Positions 1 through 5,580 of a DNA stretch of 8,919 nucleotides are shown piece after piece. This stretch comes from Pelotomaculum sp. UBA1371 (GTDB taxonomy: Bacteria; Bacillota; Desulfotomaculia; Desulfotomaculales; Pelotomaculaceae). The notes under the pieces were generated by a model. It saw only the letters and a list, made by a program, of their open reading frames with translations, searched no databases and was not told the DNA's origin. Position 1 is the first letter of the stretch. Every line of letters starts with the position of its first letter. Location of the stretch: the NCBI GenBank assembly GCA_002305915.1, contig DBRJ01000066.1:1-8919 (forward strand). Direction: 5' to 3'. A program made the position numbers and the translations under genes.

Positions 1-102
1 ATTTTAAATTCCTTAAGAGAGCGATCCCGATTCACCCCAAAAACCTGGTTCCCCCGCTTCTAAAAGAATTAAGCGATAAGAGGATACTGTACAATAGTTT
101 GT

Positions 103-114
103 AAACAATTGTTT
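103..114. promoter_or_regulatory. Perfect 12-base palindrome, possible operator
   Basis: AAACAATTGTTT is a perfect inverted repeat, and the motif TTTGTAA occurs on both sides of its centre. It lies just upstream of an AT-rich stretch with a possible -10 (TATTAT at 141-146), but I could not find a good -35 at proper spacing. It may be a repressor site for the small gene starting at 272 or for a gene to the left of the window. The rest of 1-157 shows no coding potential. An AT-rich palindrome of this size can occur by chance. Confidence 0.25.
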
Positions 115-271
115 GTAATTTCAATTTTTTGCCTACAACTTATTATAGCATGGTAAGTTGTTGGTTGCAAGACCTAGTACTAAGGTTTCATGTTTTTGTG
201 TCTGTAAATTTATTGCAAAAAGGGATTTAGCGCTTAAAAAAGAAATTATCTTAGCGGAGGTGTTATTGAAC

Positions 272-478
272 ATGGGTGAAAAGCGTTCCATGGGCAAGGT
301 TTATGAGTTTACCCCGGGGAAGAAGCGAAAGCTGAAGTCACTGGATTACGTTTCACCCGAAAAAAAAGAATTGCTTAGAAAGAGAAAACAAGCTAAGAAA
401 GATAAGAATATCTTTTATGCTGGGGTGGGGGTACTCTTACTGTTGGTGGTCATAATTACAATTTCTAGGATAAGGTAA
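272..478 (+). CDS. Small single-pass membrane protein, unknown function
   Basis: This 68-residue protein is not one I recognise. The open frame extends upstream to 158, but the start chosen is the ATG at 272, because a good ribosome binding site (GGAGGTG, about 257-263) lies at proper distance and the upstream residues look non-coding. The N-terminal 45 residues are hydrophilic and very rich in Lys and Arg (for example GKKRKLKS and ELLRKRKQAKKDK). They are followed by one hydrophobic stretch at about residues 47-65 (FYAGVGVLLLLVVIITIS) and a short basic tail, RIR. The charge pattern predicts a cytoplasmic basic N-terminus with one transmembrane helix. Small basic membrane proteins of this design occur in Firmicutes near cell-division and cell-envelope genes, but nothing here fixes a role. 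It appears to be transcribed separately from the next gene, which has its own promoter at 561-588. Confidence 0.6.
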   Translation: MGEKRSMGKVYEFTPGKKRKLKSLDYVSPEKKELLRKRKQAKKDKNIFYAGVGVLLLLVVIITISRIR

Positions 479-560
479 GCAGCATGGACTACCAGTTTAT
501 GAATTGTCAATTTGCAGCTGACCGATAAGTTTATTTCCCGTGCTGCAACGCTGCATTATT

Positions 561-588
561 TTGTAAGAATGAACATTTATGGTATAAT
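561..588 (+). promoter_or_regulatory. Sigma-A-type promoter
   Basis: The -35 box TTGTAA (561-566) and a perfect -10 box TATAAT (583-588) are separated by 16 bases. Transcription would begin near 595 and run into the flavin reductase gene, leaving a 5' leader of about 140-180 bases that contains the hairpin at 668-695. The remainder of 479-738 shows no coding region. Confidence 0.65.
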
Positions 589-667
589 AATTTATGAAAT
601 GCCCTGGTGTGCGGGATAATAGGACCAAAAAGGGGATAGAAAATTGAGACAATCCATCTAACAACAG

Positions 668-699
668 AACCTCGGTCTTTTCAAGGCTTGAGGTTTTAT
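668..699 (+). terminator. Leader hairpin, terminator- or attenuator-like
   Basis: AACCTC (668-673) pairs with GAGGTT (690-695), extendable by two G-U pairs, with a loop of about 12 bases and a following T-rich run (TTTATTTG). It sits between the promoter at 561-588 and the flavin reductase gene, so it could act as an attenuator or end a short leader transcript. I do not recognise a riboswitch or T-box class in this leader. Confidence 0.4.
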
Positions 700-738
700 T
701 TGTTCATAAGGTTAGGATTTGTAGTAATAAAAAATTTG

Positions 739-1344
739 ATGTTAAACTATCAGGCTGTCTGCAGAAAGGAGTTGATTGTCATTCAAAAAGTAACCAAAGG
801 GCCCTCCGCGGCGCTCTTTCCCGTTCCTGCCGTGCTGGTAACCTCCTGTTTGGAGGGCAGCGAGCCGAATATCATAACCATCGCCTGGACAGGTGTTATG
901 AGCTCCGAGCCGCCTGTAGTCTATATAAGCGTCCGCCCTGTGGGCAGACATTCATACAGACTGATCAAAGACTCCGGGGAATATGTTATCAACATACCTT
1001 CGGCCGATCAGATCAAGATGGTGGACTACTGCGGGGTGGTTACAGGAAAAGATGTTAATAAGTTTAGGGAAACAGGGCTGACCCCTGTGCCGGGAGCAAG
1101 AGTGATGGCGCCTCTAATTGCCGAGTGTCCTGTAAACATTGAATGCAGAGTGCGTCAGATTTTTTCCCTGGGAAGCCATGATGTATTTATTTCGGATGTA
1201 CTTGCTGTTCATTACAATGTACAGGTATTGGACGACAAAGGGCGCCCGGATATAAGCAAGATTAGACCGTACGGTTACTGTACGGGCGAATATAGGGAAT
1301 TGGCCGATAGAATCGGCAGGCACGGTTTTTCAAGAAGGGAATAG
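739..1344 (+). CDS. Flavin reductase family protein (flavoredoxin-like, FMN-binding split barrel)
   Basis: The product belongs by sequence character to the flavin reductase/flavoredoxin group, whose members bind FMN in a split-barrel fold and act as soluble electron carriers or NAD(P)H:flavin oxidoreductases. Visible hallmarks, numbered from the ATG at 739, are the opening GPSAALFPVPAVLVTS (about 21-36), the core AWTGVMSSEPP (49-59) followed by ISVRP and HSYRLI, the DVNKFRETGL segment (about 105-114) and GSHDVF (145-150). The length of about 190-200 residues is normal for the family. The start is uncertain. The ATG at 739 has only a weak upstream site, an in-frame ATG also exists at 688, and the best ribosome binding site (AGAAAGGAG, 763-771) is followed only by TTG (772, too close) and ATT codons. 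Homologues typically begin just before the KVTKGPSAA segment, so the true start may be 772-781. It may be co-transcribed with the macro-domain gene 63 bases downstream. The physiological substrate cannot be read from the sequence. Confidence 0.85.
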   Translation: MLNYQAVCRKELIVIQKVTKGPSAALFPVPAVLVTSCLEGSEPNIITIAWTGVMSSEPPVVYISVRPVGRHSYRLIKDSGEYVINIPSADQIKMVDYCGVVTGKDVNKFRETGLTPVPGARVMAPLIAECPVNIECRVRQIFSLGSHDVFISDVLAVHYNVQVLDDKGRPDISKIRPYGYCTGEYRELADRIGRHGFSRRE

Positions 1345-1407
1345 CTTTGACGGCAGAGAACCATCTCCTGCCTTAATTATTTCAATATCTCTTCGGGAGG
1401 GATTAGA

Positions 1408-1953
1408 GTGGAGGTAAGGAGCGGAAAGACACGGATTCGGACTGTTTTGGGGGACATCACTACGCAGACAACGGAGGCTATCGTCAATGCCGCCAACTCG
1501 GGACTTTTGGGCGGAGGAGGCGTTGACGGTGCCATCCACCGGGCCGGCGGTCCCCAGATTCTCCAGGAGTGCAAGGAGATCCGCGCCCGGCAGGGAGGCT
1601 GCCCCACGGGTCAGGCCGTAATAACTGGAGGAGGCCGCCTGAAAGCAAGTTATGTCATACATACTGTTGGACCGGTCTGGTCGGGGGGCAACAGGAAAGA
1701 GGATGAGCTTTTACGCAGCGCTTACTGGAGCAGTCTGGCTCTGGCCAAAGAGAGGGAGATCCGGACAATTTCTTTTCCATCGATCAGTACAGGTGTTTAT
1801 CACTTTCCTGTAGAACGGGCAGCCCGGATAGCCGTCAAAACCGTCTTGGATTTTACCAGAGAGCATGATTTCGAGGAAATTTGTTTTGTTCTTTTTGATC
1901 AGCGGACTTGCAGGGCTTTTGAGAAAGCCATGGAGGAATTTGTTCCAGTATGA
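1408..1953 (+). CDS. Macro-domain protein, probable O-acetyl-ADP-ribose deacetylase / ADP-ribosyl hydrolase
   Basis: This 181-residue protein is a single MacroD/YmdB-type macro domain of standard length. The family hydrolyses O-acetyl-ADP-ribose and removes mono-ADP-ribose from proteins in the cytoplasm. The diagnostic motifs are all present: GDIT (15-18), VNAAN (26-30), GGGGVDGAIHRAGG (35-48), CPTGQAVITGG (65-75), HTVGPVW (85-91) and the phosphate-binding loop SISTGVYHFP (125-134). The Asn of VNAAN and the Asp of GVDGAI correspond to the residues implicated in catalysis in YmdB/MacroD proteins, so activity is expected. The GTG start is well supported by GGGAGG at 1395-1400. Codons look more GC-rich than those of the IS and the selenium cluster downstream. 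Two terminator-like hairpins follow. Whether it functionally partners the upstream flavin reductase is unknown. Confidence 0.93.
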   Translation: MEVRSGKTRIRTVLGDITTQTTEAIVNAANSGLLGGGGVDGAIHRAGGPQILQECKEIRARQGGCPTGQAVITGGGRLKASYVIHTVGPVWSGGNRKEDELLRSAYWSSLALAKEREIRTISFPSISTGVYHFPVERAARIAVKTVLDFTREHDFEEICFVLFDQRTCRAFEKAMEEFVPV

Positions 1954-1974
1954 TAATTAATATAAATGTAATTT

Positions 1975-2002
1975 ACCGTTTGAAAGTTACTAAAACGGTT
2001 TT
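1975..2002 (+). terminator. Terminator-like hairpin after the macro-domain gene
   Basis: ACCGTTT (1975-1981) pairs perfectly with AAACGGT (1993-1999) across an 11-base loop and is followed by a short T-run. It lies 22 bases after the macro-domain stop codon. The T-run is short, so this may be a weak first terminator backed up by the hairpin at 2027-2050. Confidence 0.5.
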
Positions 2003-2026
2003 GCCAGCATGATTGTGGGAAGATTT

Positions 2027-2060
2027 CGGCGCTCATTCAGCGCCGTCTTTTATTATATTT
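2027..2060 (+). terminator. Rho-independent terminator
   Basis: CGGCGCT (2027-2033) pairs perfectly with AGCGCCG (2039-2045) around a 5-base loop and is followed by TCTTTTATTATATTTTTT. This is a convincing end point for the flavin reductase/macro-domain transcript. From here to the IS edge at 2149 I see no supportable gene. Confidence 0.75.
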
Positions 2061-2149
2061 TTTGGGGGAGAGAAGTAAAAAAGCCCGATTCCGTATTTAA
2101 GGAAGTTCAAAGAACAGGTTGTTTTCATGTGCCCAGCTCTGCGGTTGTC

Positions 2150-2164
2150 TGTAAAGCACCGAAA
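2150..2164 (+). repeat. IS21 left terminal inverted repeat
   Basis: TGTAAAGCACCGAAA begins with TG. It matches the reverse complement of 4966-4980 at 13 of 15 positions, with mismatches at positions 3 and 5. Confidence 0.75.
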
Positions 2165-2228
2165 ACTGATTGTTAAACTAAAGATCTATTAATCAGCCCA
2201 TACTTCGTCAACATGTTTCGGTTGTATA

Positions 2229-2243
2229 TGGCAAAATAAAAAT
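2229..2243 (+). repeat. IS21 left subterminal repeat
   Basis: TGGCAAAATAAAAAT is matched at 13 of 15 positions by the reverse complement of 4929-4943. Subterminal repeats of this kind are typical transposase-binding sites in IS21-family ends. The role is inferred from the family. Confidence 0.55.
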
Positions 2244-2296
2244 AGAGCGCTGCGGAAGCTAAAAAACCGAGCATAAAACTGGAAAAAACCATTGCC

Positions 2297-2307
2297 AGCA
2301 CCCCTGC
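2297..2307 (+). repeat. Inner inverted repeat, left copy
   Basis: AGCACCCCTGC is the exact reverse complement of 4893-4903. It shares the first six bases AGCACC with the core of the terminal repeat, so it may be a further IstA-binding site. Confidence 0.5.
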
Positions 2308-2312
2308 TTTAT

Positions 2313-2348
2313 CTTACCCTTTAGTTGTCGAGGCTAAAGGGGGGTAAG
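2313..2348 (+). promoter_or_regulatory. Hairpin covering the istA ribosome binding region
   Basis: CTTACCCTTTAG (2313-2324) pairs with CTAAAG...GGTAAG (2334-2348), giving a 12-base-pair stem with a 3-G bulge and a 9-base loop. The right arm holds the G-run that serves as ribosome binding site for istA (ATG at 2354). Folding would hide it in any transcript entering from upstream, a known protective strategy of insertion sequences against read-through expression. Its action here is inferred. Confidence 0.55.
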
Positions 2349-2353
2349 AAAGG

Positions 2354-3868
2354 ATGTTGACAATGGCTCAGATACAGAATATCAGATTTTTAAAGAACCA
2401 TAAAGATATGTCAATAAGATCTATAGCTAAAGAGACAAACCACCACTTTGAAACCGTTAAAAAATACGTGGAAAAGGAAGATTTTAATCTCCAGGTACGA
2501 GAAAAACAGCATCGGAAGGGTAAACTTGATCCATATAAACAATTAATTGACCAGTGGTTAACAGATGATCTATCAGCCAAGCCCAAACAGCGACATACAG
2601 CCAAACGAATATACGACAGGCTGAAAGAGGAATATGGTGATGAGTTTAACGTATCTGATCGTGCGGTTAGGGCCTATGTTTCCAAGAGGCGGCCGGAGAT
2701 ATTTCAGGGTACAGATAGAGGGCATATTCCCCTGGAACATTCCCCCGGTGAGGCCCAGGCGGATTTCGGAGCAGCTCAATTTATTGAACGAGGCACATTG
2801 TATGACGGTTTCTATTTGGCCATCTCCTTTCCTTACAGTAACGGTGGTTACACCCAATTGTTTAAATCCGAAAACCAGGAATGCCTGCTAGAAGGACTAA
2901 AGAGTATATTCGAACACATAGGTGGTTCACCCCGGGAGATATGGTTTGATAACGCATCTACAATAGTCAAAGCGATACGCCGGGATGGAGAACGGGATTT
3001 AAATAAAGGCTTTGAACGTTTCATGCTCCATTACAACTTCCTTAGCAATCTATGTAATCCACAAAGTGGTTGGGAAAAGGGCTCCGTTGAGAACAAAGTC
3101 GGCTATACAAGACGCAATCATCTGGTACCAATACCGGAATTTAATGATATTAGGGAATTTAACCAGGAGCTACTTAAAAAATGTGATGAAGATATGCAGC
3201 GAAAACATTACCGAAAGCCCGGTACAATAGCCCAACTCTTTGCGGAAGACAAAAAAGCTTTAAACCCGCTACCAGCTGTACCTTACGATGTATTCCGGTT
3301 AGAGCGCGTTAAAGCAGACAACTACGGCAAGGTTAAGTGCGATAATAAAAGGTACTCGAGTTCCCCAGCCTTTGCTAATTGTCAGCTATGGGCAAAGGTC
3401 GGTGCTTTTGAAGTTACACTACTTAATGATAAATATAATGAGATTATTAAGCATCCTCGGCTTTATGGCGAGAAGAACGAATCTATGCTGTGGGCCCCTT
3501 ACCTTGAACTAATGGCTAAGCGGCCAAGGGCCCTTAAATATACCGGCTTTTTTAAAGAAATGCCGCTAAAACTTCAGGACTACCTGGCAAAATGCGACCT
3601 GGCAGCCCAAAAGGCAGCCTTGCAAGTACTATCAAGAATGGCCAAAAACAGTGATTTACAGGCCGCCACCAGTGCTTTTATAGATACACTGGAGCGTGGT
3701 TTAGATGATCCGGACAGCATTTGGAGCAACTTCGTAAGATTAACTTCCGGAAGTGTTGAGCCGGGGCCAGCGGAACTTCCGCCAAAAGTTCCGGAACTGA
3801 AACCGTATCAAGTGGATACATCCATTTATGACCACCTCTTGAAGGGGGGATCTGAATGGAAGCAATGA
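2354..3868 (+). CDS. istA: IS21-family transposase IstA
   Basis: IstA cuts and joins the element ends. This 504-residue protein has the family's normal size and order. An N-terminal helix-turn-helix of the IS21 type (about residues 5-42, MSIRSIAKETNHHFETVKKY) leads to an RNase-H-like DDE integrase core at about 125-265. The likely catalytic triad is D137 in QADFG, D199 in WFDNAS and E246 in KGSVENKVGYTRRN. The C-terminal part resembles the IS21 Mu-transposase-like beta-barrel region. The ATG at 2354 follows a G-rich site (2339-2344). A second in-frame ATG at 2363 has AAAGGA just before it and could be the real start. The 3' end overlaps istB by 13 bases, consistent with translational coupling. 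The frame is intact, so the transposase is probably functional. Confidence 0.95.
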   Translation: MLTMAQIQNIRFLKNHKDMSIRSIAKETNHHFETVKKYVEKEDFNLQVREKQHRKGKLDPYKQLIDQWLTDDLSAKPKQRHTAKRIYDRLKEEYGDEFNVSDRAVRAYVSKRRPEIFQGTDRGHIPLEHSPGEAQADFGAAQFIERGTLYDGFYLAISFPYSNGGYTQLFKSENQECLLEGLKSIFEHIGGSPREIWFDNASTIVKAIRRDGERDLNKGFERFMLHYNFLSNLCNPQSGWEKGSVENKVGYTRRNHLVPIPEFNDIREFNQELLKKCDEDMQRKHYRKPGTIAQLFAEDKKALNPLPAVPYDVFRLERVKADNYGKVKCDNKRYSSSPAFANCQLWAKVGAFEVTLLNDKYNEIIKHPRLYGEKNESMLWAPYLELMAKRPRALKYTGFFKEMPLKLQDYLAKCDLAAQKAALQVLSRMAKNSDLQAATSAFIDTLERGLDDPDSIWSNFVRLTSGSVEPGPAELPPKVPELKPYQVDTSIYDHLLKGGSEWKQ

Positions 3869-4578
3869 TTGAGCATTACTGCAAAAAGCTTAAAATTGGT
3901 AAAGTGTTCTATCAAGATTATAAACACATAAAGGCCGATACCCATGAAGCGTTTCTACTGGAACTTTTAAAGCGCGAGTATGAAAACCGGGAGATAGTCA
4001 GAAAAAACAGGTTGCTGCGGACCGCTAATTTCGACGTTATAAAGACCTTTGAGAACTATAATTTAGATCATATTCAGATACCCCCAACCATTACAGTCGA
4101 AGATATAACCACAGCCAATTTCTTAAACAGAAAAGAAAATTTAATTTTATATGGGCCTGTTGGAACCGGCAAAAGTCACTGTGCAACGGCAATTGGAGTG
4201 GAAGCTTGCAATCAGGGTAAGAGGGTGAGATTCTTTAGGACGGCAGCTTTGGTTAACCAGCTTACTGATGCTAAAGCCCAGGGGGAATTGCGGCGGTTTA
4301 TGAAGCAGCTAGAGAAAACGGATATGTTGATCTGCGATGAATGGGGATTTATACCCTTTGAAAAGGAAGGTGCTCAGTTACTATTTCAGGTGATCTCTGA
4401 GTGTTATGAAAAACGGAGCATTATTATTACAACGAACCTTGAATTTAGCCGGTGGAACAGTATTTTCTATGATGAAATAATGACTTCGGCAATCATAGAT
4501 AGGCTTATCCATCACAGCCATTTGCTGGTGTTTACCGGTCCTAGTCACCGGCTTATGAACTCTCCCATAAATTCTTAA
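3856..4578 (+). CDS. istB: IS21-family helper ATPase IstB
   Basis: IstB is the AAA+ ATPase, related to DnaC, that assembles on target DNA and stimulates IstA. The 240-residue protein shows an N-terminal helical region, a Walker A motif GPVGTGKS (100-107), a Walker B motif MLICDEWG (157-164) and a sensor-1-like segment ITTNLEFSRW (191-200). The arginine-containing C-terminal part, IIDRLIHHSHLLVFTGPSHRL, is also typical of the family. It starts with ATG 13 bases before the istA stop and has a GGGGGGA ribosome binding site inside istA. The length is near the family norm of about 250. No frameshift is seen. No clear terminator follows it within the element. Confidence 0.95.
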   Translation: MEAMIEHYCKKLKIGKVFYQDYKHIKADTHEAFLLELLKREYENREIVRKNRLLRTANFDVIKTFENYNLDHIQIPPTITVEDITTANFLNRKENLILYGPVGTGKSHCATAIGVEACNQGKRVRFFRTAALVNQLTDAKAQGELRRFMKQLEKTDMLICDEWGFIPFEKEGAQLLFQVISECYEKRSIIITTNLEFSRWNSIFYDEIMTSAIIDRLIHHSHLLVFTGPSHRLMNSPINS

Positions 4579-4621
4579 ATACGGAGGTGCCTTTTTATAG
4601 AATAGGTGTTGTAAGTAGGAT

Positions 4622-4870
4622 TTAAAATCATGTTTTTTGGTGAGCCCTTGAGGTAAGTAGTAGCAGGAGGCGCCGAAGGGTAGCCTTGACAGACGGGTTC
4701 CCTGCGCGTGGTACAATTGTTAATCCGACGGGAACATATATTAATCATGTTTTCCGGAGCCGCCCCGTCGGTATTACTAAACCCCACGCGCAGGGTGGAT
4801 GTCAAGGCCGCCGGACTGTCTTTGAATGCATAATCGAACCGAACCCTATGAAAACGATTGTGATATGTTA
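4622..4870 (+). ncRNA. Candidate structured RNA inside the IS, class unassigned
   Basis: This gene-free stretch folds on paper into an elaborate nested structure. The outer stem GCCTTGACA (4683-4691) pairs perfectly with 4800-4808. Inside it, CCCTGCGCGTGG (4700-4711) pairs perfectly with 4784-4795. Further in, CCGACGGG (4725-4732) pairs with 4764-4771, and AACAT (4733-4737) pairs with ATGTT (4747-4751). Smaller helices flank it: CCCTT/AAGGG at about 4645-4649 and 4676-4680, and AATCG/CGATT at about 4832-4836 and 4855-4859. The stretch 4640-4682, which includes GGCGCCGAAGGGTAGCC, looks like conserved RNA sequence rather than coding. From memory only, the layout is reminiscent of HEARO/omega-RNA from IscB-type transposons, but no IscB gene follows. 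The strand is inferred from that resemblance. An ORF of 63 codons at 4686-4877 exists but does not read like a protein. Confidence 0.45.
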
Positions 4871-4892
4871 CCATTAAGCACCATATATGGGG

Positions 4893-4903
4893 GCAGGGGT
4901 GCT
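4893..4903 (-). repeat. Inner inverted repeat, right copy
   Basis: GCAGGGGTGCT is the exact reverse complement of 2297-2307. It lies 77 bases inside the right end of the IS, whereas its partner lies 147 bases inside the left end. Confidence 0.5.
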
Positions 4904-4928
4904 CTAAAAATTAACTTCCGTTTGCCAC

Positions 4929-4943
4929 ATTTTAATCTTGCCA
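4929..4943 (-). repeat. IS21 right subterminal repeat
   Basis: The reverse complement, TGGCAAGATTAAAAT, matches 2229-2243 at 13 of 15 positions. A second TGGCAAA copy on the same strand sits immediately inside it, at 4921-4927. Tandem subterminal copies fit the multiple-repeat ends known for IS21. Confidence 0.55.
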
Positions 4944-4965
4944 AACACATCGGTTAGTGTGTTTA

Positions 4966-4980
4966 TTTCGGTGCTGTCCA
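4966..4980 (-). repeat. IS21 right terminal inverted repeat
   Basis: The top strand ends in TGTCCA. Its reverse complement TGGACAGCACCGAAA matches the left end at 13 of 15 positions, which sets the right border of the element at 4980. Confidence 0.75.
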
Positions 4981-5093
4981 TACGAACTAGCGAGGAACCT
5001 CTTTTTAACTAAGAAGCACAACTTCCTTCGACAATACAGGGGATAATACTACTATCTGCTTTAAGGGTCTAATTTTATGTAGGTAAACTTTAG

Positions 5094-5116
5094 AACAGCC
5101 TGGCTGTTTTTTTTTT
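5094..5116 (+). terminator. Rho-independent terminator right of the IS
   Basis: AACAGCC (5094-5100) is the reverse complement of GGCTGTT (5102-5108) and is followed by a run of ten T residues (5107-5116). A real fold would open the centre into a short loop. No gene lies directly upstream outside the IS, so it may originally have ended a gene now lost. It now insulates the downstream cluster from IS transcription. Confidence 0.75.
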
Positions 5117-5580
5117 GCGCAGCCTAGGTTATAAAAAGAGTAAATGCCCAATCTATTCATTATAAAAAATTTTTATAATAATTATAAAGGATATTTTTAT
5201 ATAAATATTGAATGATCCTTGCAAATAACATTCTAAATTCTGAGGTAGTATTACAAACTAAAAGCGTAATTGATTAACTGACAGGGGGTGTAATATGAGA
5301 TGATTAATTGGTGAAAAATGTTAAAGATGTCAGTAACATTCAATTTCTGTGATACCAAGCATATGGTTCCGTATGATTATTGTTTTTTTACTTGCTGATT
5401 TCTTTACTTATTATTTAACCCAGTATGTTTTATTCATTAATACCAGGATCAAGAAAGCGATAAAAAGAGTCTGTGTAATATGTTTTTATAATTATAAGTA
5501 GATCAATAGCAATTTTTCATGAGTAAAAAATCAGATATAAGTAAATAAAGTTTGGCTTTTTAAAAGGAGAATGAATTGAC
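5117..5580. other. AT-rich intergenic region upstream of yedE-like gene
   Basis: These roughly 460 bases hold no convincing gene. They include a 21-base AT palindrome (5159-5179), a perfect 7-base inverted repeat AATGTTA/TAACATT (5317-5323 and 5334-5340), and a ribosome-binding-like GGGGGTG (5284-5290) in front of a tiny ATG AGA TGA frame at 5295. A TATAAT-like hexamer lies near 5486, but no good -35 stands at proper distance, so I cannot place the promoter of the downstream operon. It could be a long regulatory leader. I recognise no known riboswitch class. Confidence 0.5.

Larger units (their letters stand above)
2150..4980 (+). mobile_element. IS21-family insertion sequence (2831 bp)
   Basis: The element contains the diagnostic IS21 gene pair istA-istB in overlapping order. 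Its proposed ends start with TG and finish with CA, as is usual in the family. The left end TGTAAAGCACCGAAA (2150-2164) matches the reverse complement of the right end (4966-4980) at 13 of 15 positions. Further inside are subterminal inverted repeats, as expected for IS21 ends: a TGGCAA-type pair (2229-2243 and 4929-4943, 13/15) and an 11-base perfect pair (2297-2307 and 4893-4903). No target-site duplication is visible: the bases outside are GTTGTC on the left and TACGAA on the right. Both genes look intact. At 2.8 kb it is somewhat long for the family, because about 400 bases without a clear gene lie between istB and the right end. Confidence 0.85.

Noticed and set aside
158..271. Upstream extension of the small membrane protein gene
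   Set aside because: There is no ribosome binding site before 158, while GGAGGTG precedes ATG 272. The extra residues look like random translation.
2092..2149. Short open reading stretch left of the IS that could be a truncated gene
   Set aside because: It has no start codon or ribosome binding site, no recognisable similarity, and lies after two terminators.
4686..4717. TTGACA ... TACAAT promoter-like pair
   Set aside because: The spacing is 20 bases, and both boxes lie within or next to the perfect stems, so the match is probably incidental.
4381..4874. Two minus-strand frames of 99 and 111 codons
   Set aside because: They are antisense to the 3' part of istB and to the structured element, with no ribosome binding sites or recognisable features.
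4686..4877. 63-codon frame on the + strand inside the IS right end
   Set aside because: It lies across the perfect nested stems, has no ribosome binding site at its ATG and an unlikely composition. It is better explained as chance in a structured RNA region.
2144..4986. Target-site duplication flanking the IS
   Set aside because: The bases outside the proposed ends (GTTGTC on the left, TACGAA on the right) do not match at any 4-8 base length.
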